Assembly: GCA_024426085.1 (NCBI GenBank)
Contig: CP087976.1
Span: forward strand, 124,001 to 188,000
Direction: 5' to 3'
From: Rhizobium sp. RCAM05350
GTDB lineage: Bacteria; Pseudomonadota; Alphaproteobacteria; Rhizobiales; Rhizobiaceae
DNA length: 64,000 nt
A program made the translations under genes and the position numbers. Of the stretch, positions 34,380 through 44,103 are shown piece by piece. The notes beneath the pieces are model-generated. The model was given only the letters and a program-made list of their open reading frames with translations, was not told where the DNA came from and did not search any database. Numbering within the stretch: the stretch's first letter is position 1; each line of letters begins with the position of its first letter.

Positions 34380-35522
34380 ATGGCAACGCTAACGATCGAC
34401 CGCATCACCAAGCGCTTCGGCGCGCTGACTGTCATCCCGGAACTGTCCCTGACCATTCCTGACGGGGAATTCTGCGTTCTGGTCGGGCCGTCCGGTTGCA
34501 GGCAAGTCCACGCTGCTCAGGATCATTGCCGGCCTGGAGCCGATCAGTTCGGGCCGTATCCTGATCGACGGTATTGACATGAGCGGTGCTGAACCGCCGG
34601 AACGCGGCGTGGCCATGGTCTTTCAATCCTATGCGCTCTATCCGCATATGGATGTCGGACGCAATATCGGCTTCGGCTTGGAAATTGCCCATACACCGCG
34701 CCTGGAAATCACCGCCCGCGTCAGGTGCAGCCGCCGAAAAGCTGCGCCTGTCCTCCTATCTTCGCCGCAAGCCGCGCGAGCTTTCCGGCGGGCAGAGGCA
34801 GCGCGTTGCAATCGGACGCGCGATCACGCGCAAGCCCAAGCTGTTTCTCCTCGATGAGCCGCTGTCCAATCTCGATGCTGCCCTGCGCGTCGGTATGCGC
34901 GTGGAAATTGCCCGGCTGAAGGCCGAACTGGCCTCCACCATGATCTATGTGACCCACGACCAGGTCGAGGCGATGACGCTCGCCGACCGCATCGTCGTCA
35001 TGAACGGCGGCCGGATCGAGCAGGTGGGAATGCCGCTCGATCTCTATGAGCGGCCCGCCAATCTCTTCGTCGCCGGCTTCATCGGTTCTCCAGCGATGAA
35101 TTTCCTGAAGGGTCGGGTGACCGTCCGCACAAACGGAATTGCAACCGTTTCGCTGGTGCTGGGGTCGAGCGTCGACATTCCTGTCTCTTCCTCGGTCGAA
35201 ATCGGACAGGAGGTGACGCTGGGCATCCGTCCCGAACATATTCCGTTTTCGGCGGAGGAAACGTCGGGGCGTGTTCATGGCCAAGGCGTCCATGGTTGAG
35301 ATGCTGGGTAGCGACACGTTCATTTACGTCCGGCAGGGAGAGGAAAACCTCGTCATCCGCGACAGCCAGGGCCGGCGGGCTCGCGCGGGCGATCGGATCG
35401 CGATTTCCTTTCCCTCCACCGCCTGCCATCTTTTCGATCAGACGGGACTGCGGATTTCCGCAAGCCCGAAGGAGAACGTAGCCGCGCAGCTTCTGGCCCA
35501 CGCGCATGGCAAAGCAACATAG
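34380..35522 (+). CDS. CUT1-type sugar ABC transporter ATPase (three frameshifts)
   Basis: MalK/UgpC-type ATPase of about 380 residues. The P-loop GPSGCGKST is interrupted at 34500, where a single extra base converts it to GPSGCRQV; removing it restores [14 protein letters not shown]. Further blocks are [46 protein letters not shown] and the H-loop [14 protein letters not shown]. The C-terminal regulatory OB-like domain follows with [10 protein letters not shown]. Other breaks lie near 34725 and 35275. A break inside the invariant P-loop of an otherwise sound gene argues for assembly error. Confidence 0.87.
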
Positions 35523-35578
35523 ACCGCGAGCGCACCATCGCATCGCAGGATTGTCTGCGGACACAACAGGGAAAAAAA

Positions 35579-36306
35579 ATGACGGATTTCCAGGGACGCA
35601 CAATTCTTGTCACCGGTGGCAGCGGCGGCATCGGCGGTGCCACCGTCCGGCACTTGCAGGGCCGCGAACGCCGACGTGATCGCGGCGGGGCGGTCGAAGG
35701 AGGCGCTCGATGCGATTGCGAAGGAGACCGGCTGCCGGACCGTCGTTTTCGATCTCGCCTCCGAGGAGGAAATCCGTACCGCCCTGGAAAGTGTCGACCT
35801 GTGGGGCGTCGTCAATTGCGGTGGCTTCGGCGGAGAAATCGCCACGCCGATGGACACGGATATTGCGATTTTTGACAAGGTCATCAGCATCAATGCCCGC
35901 GGTGCGCTGCTGGTGACCAAATACGCCACCCAGTCGATGGTGCGACTGGGAAAGGGGGGCCATCGTCAACGTTTCCAGTCAGGCCGCGCTGGTCGCGTTG
36001 GAAGGCCATATCTCCTACGGCTCGTCGAAGGCCGCGCTCGACAACATCACACGCGTTTCGGCGCTGGAGCTCGGAAAATACGGTATTCGCGTCAACAGCG
36101 TCAATCCAACCGTCGTGATGACGCCGATCTCGTCCGGCCACTGGAGCCAGCCGCACGTCGCCGAGCCGTTTCTGAAACAAATGCCGTTGGGGCGCTGGGC
36201 GACGGAAGACGAGATCGCGGCTCCCATCGTGTTTCTGCTGAGCGACGCTGCCTCCATGATCACAGGGGTTTCCCTGCCGATCGACGGCGGCTTTTCCTGC
36301 CGGTGA
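35579..36306 (+). CDS. L-xylulose-reductase-like SDR (two frameshifts)
   Basis: NAD(P)H-dependent SDR of about 242 residues. TILVTGGSGGIG is the cofactor motif, VSSQAA carries the catalytic Ser and ISYGSSKAALD the Tyr-Lys pair. The region VNPTVVMTPISSGHW, then PLGRWATEDE and LPIDGGFSCR, closely resembles dicarbonyl/L-xylulose reductases, which interconvert L-xylulose and xylitol and reduce dicarbonyls. Breaks lie near 35655 and 35955. It is the last gene of the locus A transport operon, hinting at a pentitol or pentulose as the substrate imported there. Confidence 0.82.
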
Positions 36307-36444
36307 TTTAGCAGATTTACACTGCTTGACGATCCGAACAGCGGAGCGGGCGCTAAACCTGTCTGAAGCCATCCTCTGCGCGCAAGACGAGGAAGCGACA
36401 TTCGTTTCCGCACAGATTGGCCCGTGCACTATCGGTCTTTTAGC

Positions 36445-36858
36445 CTATGGGTAAGCTGGGCAACCCGATGATGCGACCTCCACGAGGTCGTTGACCTCAC
36501 GTGAGCGCACGTCAAATTCCGACGACATAATGCTCGCCACTATCCGCAGCCGCCCGTCTTCCGAAACCTGCAATTTGGTCCCGGTGTAACTGTGTATGGA
36601 AAAATGGTCAGTGCCTATTTCCTGACGATGCGTCGCGGTGATCACCACAATGTCACTGCCGGCAGCTTCTCCGGCAAGGATACCAGCCTGCTTTAGTGTT
36701 GCGAGGACGGTTCTGCGGTCGCTTGGGGTAATCATACAATACGGCAACCGCAAACGCGCTGCAGGCACACTTTCCAAGAGGACGCTGTCCGCTGCGAGCG
36801 CCTTTTCGATCTCCCAAACCGGATGAATCGGTAGGTGTGACAATGCTCGTGGCCACAA
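36445..36858 (-). CDS. Unrecognised ORF downstream of an alpha/beta hydrolase
   Basis: A 137-codon frame on the minus strand whose composition looks coding (blocks such as RRTVLATLKQAGILAGEAAG, SDIVVITATHRQEIG), but I cannot place it in a family. It begins 25 bases after the hydrolase stop, suggesting co-transcription. The first codon in this frame is TTG, and another frame upstream reads SSVIVATSIVTPTD, so a frameshift probably hides the true N-terminus. The sequence of about 138 bases on its left side before the SDR stop holds nothing recognisable. Confidence 0.35.
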   Translation of the reverse strand: MWPRALSHLPIHPVWEIEKALAADSVLLESVPAARLRLPYCMITPSDRRTVLATLKQAGILAGEAAGSDIVVITATHRQEIGTDHFSIHSYTGTKLQVSEDGRLRIVASIMSSEFDVRSREVNDLVEVASSGCPAYP

Positions 36859-36882
36859 TGACAGAAGAACGGTGCAGGCTCT

Positions 36883-37750
36883 TTAGAAATGGGATTTGAA
36901 CCACTCGATTGTTTTGGGGATCAATAGATCATCGACGGTTTTCGTTGTGGTGCTCGCGTTCCAATCATGATCTGAATCGATCTCGATTAGATCATGTACA
37001 CCATTATGACATTTGAGAAGGATCTGCCCCGCAGCCGGTTGGGGGTAACGATCGTTTCCCGCTGGCCGACAATCACCCTAAGGGGACCAGGATATCGACC
37101 AATCGCTCCAATTGGGGTTAAAAGCGGCAGTTCCTTGAAGAAGGCGCCTTTTAGCTTTGTCTCCCCGCCCCAAGATAGCTTGGCATCAATGACGGAATCG
37201 TCGGATGCGGAAAGTGCGTTTTTCACCGTCTCGCTTCCCATTAATATGCTGTAGGTAGACAGCGGATCTGTAACTGGCGCCCACAGGACGACCACCGAGG
37301 CTTCCGGACGCGCTGCAGGCCACATGACCTCCGACGAGGCCCCCTTGGCTGTACCCGAGTATCCCTACTTTACTGCTGTTCACCGAGGGCAGGGACTGTA
37401 GGTAGTCAAATGCCAAAACCGCATCTTGAATCTGTCCGGTGAGCGTGGTTTCCTGCCATTTTCCATCGCTCTCTCCCGAGCCGTGGAAGTCGATGCGCAG
37501 ACTGGCAATGCCGTGGTCGGCAAGGCGATTTGCAGTATAAGCGAACAGTCCTATGTTGGTTGGCGCAATCGGCAATTCGTCTTTCTGCCCGGTAAATCCA
37601 TGCAACATGAGGACGACTGGCGGGTTCTCGACTCCATCCGGCAAATTGAGAATTCCGACAAGCCTGCGTCCTCCGCTCTCGATGCGAACCTTGCTTTCCC
37701 GCGCGGAAAAGTGTGAACGCAGATGTCGCGTCGCTGGACAACGATTTCAT
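36883..37750 (-). CDS. Alpha/beta hydrolase, serine esterase-like (three frameshifts)
   Basis: Starts at ATG 37750 behind GAGAGGTACCTCC. Visible in order: PPVVLMLHGFTGQKDE, the HGSGESDG region, the nucleophile elbow GILGYSQGGLVGG, VVLWAPVTDPLST, and finally the catalytic His region HDLIEIDSDHDWN before a TAA at 36883. Frame changes fall near 37700, 37325 and 37065; the last is in a run of five C. Reconstructed length is about 288 residues. It resembles bacterial alpha/beta hydrolases related to feruloyl-esterase-like or YjfP-like enzymes; the substrate is unknown. Confidence 0.75.
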
Positions 37751-37860
37751 GGAGGTACCTCTCTTCGGCGTTGAGTGCTTTGTGCATGCCAGACTTAAGC
37801 CGAGCCCGCCTGCCGTCAATTTCGCATTGAAAGACATGCTGACGCGTACTGACGCAGGAC

Positions 37861-37893
37861 ACGCTCCACATCGAATAACGATGTGGAGCGTGG
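37861..37893. repeat. Perfect 14-bp inverted repeat
   Basis: CACGCTCCACATCG (37861-37874), loop AATAA, CGATGTGGAGCGTG (37880-37893), followed on the plus strand by GTGTTTT. It could be a plus-strand terminator, but no plus-strand gene ends nearby. An operator or attenuator for the hydrolase on the minus strand is the alternative. Confidence 0.7.
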
Positions 37894-38061
37894 TGTTTTC
37901 GGCGACGACACCCTCAGCGATATTCCTGCATACCGACGGCGTTTCGCCCGAAGACGTAAGCCACTTGTCACTTCTCCGGCGATAGAAGTCCGCTTCTCAC
38001 CATGTCAGTGGCCGGCTGGGCTGGCTGAGTTGTCAGCTTATCAGTATTTCAAGATATTGTT

Positions 38062-38090
38062 GGCGACGGTGGGGGAGGGCCACCGTCGCC
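38062..38090. repeat. Perfect 11-bp inverted repeat downstream of the isomerase operon
   Basis: GGCGACGGTGG (38062-38072), loop GGGAGGG, CCACCGTCGCC (38080-38090). It lies about 135 bases after the stop of the minus-strand isomerase gene and could be a 3' stabilising or termination hairpin, though no T-run follows it on either strand. Confidence 0.5.
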
Positions 38091-38224
38091 GCCGGCTGGC
38101 AACATGTCTTCACGCAAGCCGGCTAGTCCGCCACACGTGATCGAAACTCTAGTGAATTCGACCCGCTCAGTGGCTTTGTATTAACAAGGCAAATGACGCG
38201 ATGCGATGCACCGATCGTGGCGGA

Positions 38225-39110
38225 TCAAGTCAAGATCAGCCGCTCCATGAGGGACTTCAGATCTCCCGCGACATCGTAGCTGTTTTCCTGATGCTGACGA
38301 TTACAGAACAGTTCGCAGCTCCACCAGCCGGTAAATCCGGTCGCTTTCACCGCATCCACCCAGCTTTGCAGATCAAGAACACCAGAACCGGTCGCAACAT
38401 CTCGCAGGATGGCTTCGTTCGGGGATGCCCCCGGTGAACGGCAGGGAATCGCAGAGATGGACGCCGTAGATCAGCTCGCTATCCAGCTGAGCAATCCGCT
38501 CCGGCGTGTCGCCGGATGTATAGGAATGCCAGAAGTCGATAACGAGCTTCACATTATCACGCTTGCACAGGTCAATGACGCGCAACTGGTCATCCATCGT
38601 GTTCAGCGGCGTCCAGGACAGCGCTTCTAGGTAGACGATGAGGCCGAAACTGGCGGCGATATCAGCGACAGCCCGCAGGTTGTCGGCGGTCAGGGCCGCC
38701 TGCGTGTCGCGGGGCAAGTCGATGAGACCCCTGTAGAGCGCGGGATGACGCTCTGCCGACCCGGCCTCAAAGACCCTCAGGTCAAGCGGCCCGGTGATCG
38801 CCTCGATGCCCTTTGCGCCTGCCGCGGACGCCAATTGGCAAAGCCTCTCGGCTTCTTGCAACATGTCGCTACGCTGTTTGCCCTGCCGTTCAACATCGAT
38901 CAGGAAGCCGATCCCAGGCAGGAAGAGGTCGCCGAGGCGCGCCTTCAAATCCTGCTCGATAAAGCCGGCATCGAGAAACGCGGCGATTTTAGTGCCCGAG
39001 GTCTCAAGCCCGTCGAACCCAAGGCTACTGGCGATGTCGATGTCGATCGACAGGGTGTTCCACCTGGAAGCCATCGAATGGAAGATCAGCTGATTGGGTG
39101 TGTTTGCCAT
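38225..39110 (-). CDS. Sugar phosphate isomerase/epimerase family protein (frameshifted near 38430)
   Basis: TIM-barrel protein of the AP-endonuclease-2/xylose-isomerase-like family, about 295 residues from ATG 39110. Features include SSLGFDGLETSG, FGLIVYLEALSWTP with a likely metal-binding Glu, KLVIDFWHSYTSGD with Asp and His, and YGVHLCDSLPFTGG. The corrected C-terminus reads TGFTGWWSCELFCNR, with the usual last-strand Glu, and stops at 38225. Members isomerise or epimerise sugars, inosose or hydroxypyruvate. It sits 36 bases downstream of a Gfo/Idh/MocA oxidoreductase, a pairing common in inositol and rare-sugar catabolism. Confidence 0.82.
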
Positions 39111-39145
39111 GGTTCGGCTCTCTTTTCGATTTCTTGGGGCGAGCG

Positions 39146-40135
39146 TCAGACGGCGACGGTTCGGCGTTTCCGGGATGCGGCCACAATGGCTTCCACCGTG
39201 CGAAGCGCGATGACGCTGTCGTCCCCCAGGCACATCCATCTGGCTTGGCGTTGAAACGTGGCGAGGAAGCCTTCCAGCGTCGCGAAGTGCTGGTCGCGCT
39301 CCCGCACCGGGATCAGTTCATTGCGGGCATTCAGGCGCCGGATCAGCGTGCCTGATCCCTTGCCGTTCAATGTCCCATGGGCAATCAGTGCTCCATGATC
39401 GCCGGCCAGCATGACGACACTTTCGATCTCGGCGATCGCAAAGCTTTCATAGGCCTGGAACAGGGCGTCCCCGGACATGCGCACCGCATAGGAAACCTGA
39501 TCGACATCCGCATCCGTCGCTTCGACCGGCAGGGCTGAAACCTCAAGCGGTTCCTGGCCGGTCAGAAACCGGGCAAGATCGATGTCCGCGACGGTTATGT
39601 CGAGATGAATGTCGCCGCGCTGTCACCTCGTTGGCTCGGCGATTGGGCGAGGGCTGGAAGGGTGCGCCGCGAATGATCTGCAGGGACTGGAGCGTTCCGA
39701 TCTCGCCTTCTGCAAGCAGCCTGCGCATTGTCTGGTGGATCGTCGAAGCGCGGGAAGGCTGGTTCACCACAAGGGCAACGCCCGCCTGTTTGCATTGCTC
39801 GACCAAGGTGCCAGCAACGCGACTGTTTCCGGCGATCGGCCCGTCGCAGAGGATATGTTTGCCGGCTTTTGCCGCCGTCGCGATATAGTGTTTTCGCCTC
39901 TCACGGACGGCGCTGATGTAGACGAAGTTTACGAGCGGATCGCTCAGCGCCTGTCGCCTTCGACTGATGTTTTCGGGATACTCAGATCTTCGGAGAAGAA
40001 CCGGGCATATTCCCTGTTGCGGCTGACCACCCAGAGCGGCGCGTGACCGACGGAGCGGATTGCCGCAACCATGTGCTCGGCCGCGATGGAACCCGTCCCC
40101 ATCATCGACCATCCCGTTGCTCCCCTGGAATTCAC
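39146..40135 (-). CDS. Gfo/Idh/MocA-family oxidoreductase (frameshifted)
   Basis: NAD(P)-dependent sugar dehydrogenase-type enzyme, about 328 residues. Near the N-terminus WSMMGTGSIAAEHMVAAI is the Rossmann GxGxxA motif. After a break near 39950, VNFVYISAVRERRKHYIATA and AAKAGKHILCDGPIA follow; the usual Lys of the EKP motif is replaced here by DGP, so catalysis may differ. After a second break near 39610 the C-terminal domain ends with VVMLAGDHGALIAHGTLNGK. It diverges from the XRE regulator at 40255 across a short gap that contains a palindrome. Confidence 0.78.
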
Positions 40136-40245
40136 CGTGCGATCCTCTCCACTCGATGCCAGCAGATTGACCGGTTAAAGGCAGCGTCACAATTTCGCAG
40201 ACGATTGAAGTACTTTGCAAAGTGAAGTAGCGTCAGCGTCACATT

Positions 40246-40261
40246 GCTTCAGTTATGAAGC
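40246..40261. promoter_or_regulatory. Palindrome at the XRE regulator start
   Basis: GCTTCA-GTTA-TGAAGC is a perfect 6-bp inverted repeat covering the ATG at 40255. A related TTGCTTCAGT recurs at 42083, and TTGCTTCTGT occurs on the minus strand at 41868-41877. It is a candidate autogenous operator. If it is real, the regulator may start at ATG 40279. Confidence 0.4.
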
Positions 40262-41103
40262 GTCTATTTGGGGAATGCATGGAACATCTGGGAAGAGACG
40301 CTGCCGCCTTGGCGATGAACCTGAGGACGCTCTGTGAGCAACATGGCTCGGTCGCGGCCGTCTGCCGCAAGATCAACGTCAACAGGCAGCAGTTCAACAA
40401 ATATCTCTCAGGCGCCCATGTCCCATCGGCAACGAACATGAGGATCATCGCCAACTATTTCGGCTTGAGCGTCCCCATCCTGTTTGCCGATCCCGACGAG
40501 TTTCGAACCCTTGTCGACGGCAACTTCTTCCATGCGATGGCAACAGCATGGCAGCTGCCGGAATTCTCGTGTTTCGTTTCCAACATGATCGTTGAAAACA
40601 ATTCCGACCACAATGACATCGTCGGCGTCTATGATCGCTATCAGTTCTCGTCGATCTACAAGGGGTTTGTGCTCCGGTCGGCGCTTTGCATCTATCAGAA
40701 CAAGGAGTTCCTTCAGCACTATTACGTCGAGAGGTTCCCGAGTTTCGATGATCCGAGGAAGACGGAATATGTCTTCAAATATTACGGCTTCTGTTTTCCC
40801 GTCGCCGATCGCCTGTTTACAGCGGATTTCGAAGGCATCCAGTCAAACGAATTGACCTTCGGCGTCTATGCCCAGGTTAAGCGCAACTCGAAGAAGTTCA
40901 TGTTCGGCATATCGAGCGGCATCGCCGCCACCGTCTTTCGTCAGCCCTATTCGACCAAGGTCGCCCTGCATTATCGGGGGCCGGGCCTCCTGCGCCGTGA
41001 ACATCTGAAGGATCCAACCGTCATGGACCGCAACGATCCGAGGATCCCGCGCGAAGCGCTTCAGTATCTGGGCGACGGCTCCGACATGATCCAGATGAGC
41101 TGA
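40255..41103 (+). CDS. XRE-family helix-turn-helix regulator with C-terminal sensory domain
   Basis: Intact 282-residue protein. The Cro/CI-type HTH lies at about residues 20-70: LCEQHGSVAAVCRKINVNRQ followed by FNKYLSGAHVPSATNMRIIA. The remaining 200 residues (YDRYQFSSIYKGFVLRSAL, KTEYVFKYYGFCFPVADRLF) form a domain I do not recognise, presumably ligand sensing. ATG 40255 lies within a palindrome and lacks a clear ribosome-binding site; ATG 40279 (MEHLGRD) is an alternative. Shared TTGCTTC motifs suggest it controls itself and flanking genes. Confidence 0.8.
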   Translation: MKRLFGECMEHLGRDAAALAMNLRTLCEQHGSVAAVCRKINVNRQQFNKYLSGAHVPSATNMRIIANYFGLSVPILFADPDEFRTLVDGNFFHAMATAWQLPEFSCFVSNMIVENNSDHNDIVGVYDRYQFSSIYKGFVLRSALCIYQNKEFLQHYYVERFPSFDDPRKTEYVFKYYGFCFPVADRLFTADFEGIQSNELTFGVYAQVKRNSKKFMFGISSGIAATVFRQPYSTKVALHYRGPGLLRREHLKDPTVMDRNDPRIPREALQYLGDGSDMIQMS

Positions 41104-41127
41104 GGCTCGGCCGTCGCGGCATCCGGG

Positions 41128-41815
41128 TCAGGGGTGCAGTTCGACAGCAAGCCACACGCTGTCGCTGTCAGCGTAATAACGGTGCCAGGGATAGGTCCAC
41201 TGGTTCTCACCCGTGACGCGGCAAAAGGGATCGTGCGAATAGCCGATCGGCATGACGACATCCTCGTAGAGCGTCGCTTGATCGCGCTTTGAATTTCTGC
41301 ATCCGCCCCAAGCCGTGAATTTGCGTATGCGTTTCAAGGAAAGGATGCTCGTTATGGATGAAGCAATCCGTATCGCCCGGCGACCACCAGAGGTTCAGCT
41401 TCAGCGTGAAGCTCTGCGGCGCTTCCGGCTGCGTCCGCTCATTGGTGAAAACCCTGGGATCAAGGCTGACGGTACCGATTTCATCCTGTGCCGAGATGTA
41501 GAGCGGCGTATCATGGGGAAAACTGCGAATGCGGTTGCCAAGCCAATCCCACCCGCGAAACATGCAGCCGCCGAGATTGGTCGGGTTGACGACCTTGATG
41601 ATCGTGGCACGCTCAGCGGATCGGATACGTCCGCCTTTCAGCCATGTGGATTTCCATGCAGGCACGATTGCCGGGTGCTCGGCACCCGTTACCATGATCG
41701 ACTGGCTGATATTGGCCACGACGGCGTCCTCGACGTCGTAATCGACAACATTTTCAACCAGTTTCATGGAAATGAAATCATCCGCAAAGGCCAGATCTCT
41801 CGTCAGATTCTGCAC
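41128..41815 (-). CDS. Conserved-looking protein of unknown function (frameshifted near 41290)
   Basis: About 228 residues, convergent with the XRE gene. Blocks include FADDFISMKLVENVVDYDVE, PTNLGGCMFRGWDWLGNRI, LNLWWSPGDTDCFIHNEHPF, and after the break QATLYEDVVMPIGYSHDPF and PWHRYYADSDSVWLAVELHP. The acidic and His-rich strand pattern recalls a cupin or related beta-sandwich, but I cannot name the family. No signal peptide is seen. The upstream gap holds candidate motifs shared with other sites here. Confidence 0.55.
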
Positions 41816-42212
41816 GTCGGCACTCCTTTAGCCTGCAATTGTATCCCATTGCAGAAAGCCACAAGGCACAGAAGCAAAACAGTGCGCACGAATTTATTTA
41901 TTCGCGAAGTGACGCAGTTTGGCCTTCAGACTGCGAAGGGTGAAGATGTGAGCTTGGTCCGAATTCAATGAGGTGACGTCCATTTGGCATCGCTCATAAG
42001 CATTGCCTCGATTCACAGGGAAGGCTGATTTCGGCGGTTGGCACCTAAAGCTGATGCAGTGTGATCCGAAACATGCGTCATCTTGCTTCAGTGATTCCGC
42101 ACCTGCGAACTTGATGCGATGGCAATCCGCCGAAGAATGACATCATCGTCGGAGGGAGCAGGCAAGCGATTTGCATCCCCCGCAATCATAACAAGCTTAG
42201 AGGGTCGATCAA
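41816..42212. promoter_or_regulatory. Divergent regulatory region upstream of the TPP enzyme operon
   Basis: A 397-base non-coding gap. It contains CGAAT-TTATTT-ATTCG (41889-41904) with the GCACGAAT core also found at 53078-53085 and 56685-56692. Two TTGCTTC motifs (41871-41877 minus strand; 42083-42089) resemble the palindrome at the XRE start. Both the XRE and the DeoR regulator may act here. Confidence 0.45.
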
Positions 42213-44015
42213 ATGAAACTGACAGGTGGCCAAGTCGTCATGAAAGCGCTCAAGGATTATGGTGTTGAATATGTCGCCGGTGTGCCTGGTCATGGCATCT
42301 GGTCACTGTTCGACGCCTTCCTGCAGGAGGGATCCGAAATTCCCTTCATCCAGGTGATGCACGAGCAGAGCGCCGTCCACATGGCTGATGGCTACTACCG
42401 TGCTTGCGGCAAGCCGATGGCCTGCTCGACCTCGGTCGGCCCGGGCGCTGCCAACACGATTATCGGTCTCGCCACCGCCTACACGGACTCAACGTCGCTG
42501 TTCTACGTGTCCGGCTCGCCGCAGACCTATATGCACGGCCACGGCACGATGCAGGAACTCGAGCGCCAGCAGGACAATGCCTTCCCGCGCATTACCGAAC
42601 AGGTCACCAAGCGCGCCTGGCAGGCGAGCTCTGTTCAGGGATTGCCAAGTATCATGCACCGCGCCTTCAGCGAAATGCTGACCGGCCGTCCGGGCCCGGT
42701 CCATGTCGAGGTGCCGATGGACATCCAGGTCGAGGCCGCCGACGTCACCATTCATCCGCTGGGCAAGCGCCTGCCGGTCGGTGTTGCCTATCCTGATCCG
42801 AAGGCGATCGAAGCCGCCGTGAAGGTGCTGCTTGCCGCCGAGCGTCCGGTTATCGTGGCCGGCGGCGGCGCCATCACCGCCGGGGCATCCGCTGCCCTGA
42901 CGAGCCTCGCCGAAAAACTCGGCGCCGCCGTCTCCATCACCTGGAACGGCAAGGGTGCGATCTCCGAGGATCATGACCTGTTCATCGGCGCGGTCGGCCA
43001 GACCGGCACCACCTGCGGCAACAAGATCACCGCATCGGCCGACGTCGTCGTCTCGGTCGGCTGCCGCTTCACCGACTGGTCGGCGTCCTCTTATGCCAAG
43101 GGCGTGTCCTTCTCCATTCCCTCCGCCAAGCTGATCCACATCGATCTCGATCCGCGCTGAAATCGGCAAGAACTATGAGACCGAGGTCGGGATCGTCGCC
43201 GACGCCAAGGTCACGCTCGAAGCCATCCTGTCGCTGATCTCGGATACCGAATCCAAGGCCATGGTGTCGCGCCGCGAACCCTTCCTGGCCGACGTCCAGA
43301 AGGCGAAGGCCGACTGGCGCGCCCTGGTCGAGCCGCGCGAGAACAGTCGCGAAACGCCATTTACCTCGCAGCGGCCGCTGATGGCGCTGCGCAAGGTTCT
43401 CGATCGTGACGGCATCGTCGTCGTCGGCTCGGGTAATACGCAAGGGTCGGTCAAGCAGAGCTTCCCGATCTACGAGCCACGCACCCATATCACCTCCGGT
43501 TCCTACTCGCCGATGGGCTGGGCGGTTCCGGCCGCCATGGGCGCCAAGCTCGCCAAGCCGGATCGCCAGGTTGTTGCGATCGTCGGCGATGGCGACTTCA
43601 TGATGTCATTGCCGGAAATGGGCACAGCAGTGATGAACGGCATCAACGTTGTATTCCTGGTCTTGAATAATCAGGGCTACATGTCGATCCGCGGTGGTCA
43701 GCGCAAGTTCATGGGGCGCCATATCGCCTCCGAGTTCAGCCATCACGCCGGCAATGGCGCACCCTATTCGGCTGACATCGCCGCATCGGCCCGCGCTTCG
43801 GCCTGCAGGCCTGGAAGGTCGAGAAGGACGAAGACCTGGAAAGCAGCCTGAAAGCCGCGCTCGACTGCGGCGGCCCGGCCCTGGTCGAAGTTATCGTATC
43901 GCGCGACGCAGCCGGCCCGTTCGCCACGGGTTGGTGGGACTTCCCGTCGCCGGCCTACTACGAAAAGGAACAGGCCGCCTATGCCGAGATGCGTGCCCTC
44001 GAGCAGCATCTCTAA
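42213..44015 (+). CDS. Thiamine-diphosphate-dependent enzyme, acetolactate-synthase-like (two frameshifts)
   Basis: About 600 residues in three frames, with breaks at about 43158 and 43790. The N-terminal pyrimidine-binding domain has the catalytic Glu (E51) in QVMHEQSAVHMADGYYRA. The central domain reads ERPVIVAGGGAITAGASAAL. The C-terminal ThDP-binding motif is VAIVGDGDFMMSLPEMGTA through FLVLNNQGY. The family covers acetolactate synthase, benzoylformate and oxalyl-CoA decarboxylases and sulfoacetaldehyde acetyltransferase. The sequence is not close to the last. The break at 43158 is a single extra C that turns DPAEIG into an early stop. It is first in the operon with a HisD-like dehydrogenase. 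Confidence 0.85.
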
Positions 44016-44103
44016 CTAGAGCCGGTTAAGCCGGCTCCCACCTCATCCTTTCTATCCCCTTGGAGTGCGGAGCGTCGCTTCCTGCAAGCGAAGAGTCATT
44101 CTC

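Larger units (their letters stand above)
37751..38224. other. Intergenic region with two strong inverted repeats
   Basis: A 474-base stretch between the hydrolase start and the isomerase stop with no convincing gene. It holds a perfect 14-bp stem at 37861-37893 and an 11-bp stem at 38062-38090, described separately. Confidence 0.5.

Noticed and set aside
42213-44015. Sulfoacetaldehyde acetyltransferase (xsc) for the ThDP enzyme
   Set aside because: The N-terminal segment and the HEQSAVHMADGY region look like the acetolactate synthase branch, and no phosphotransacetylase or sulfite exporter gene is nearby.
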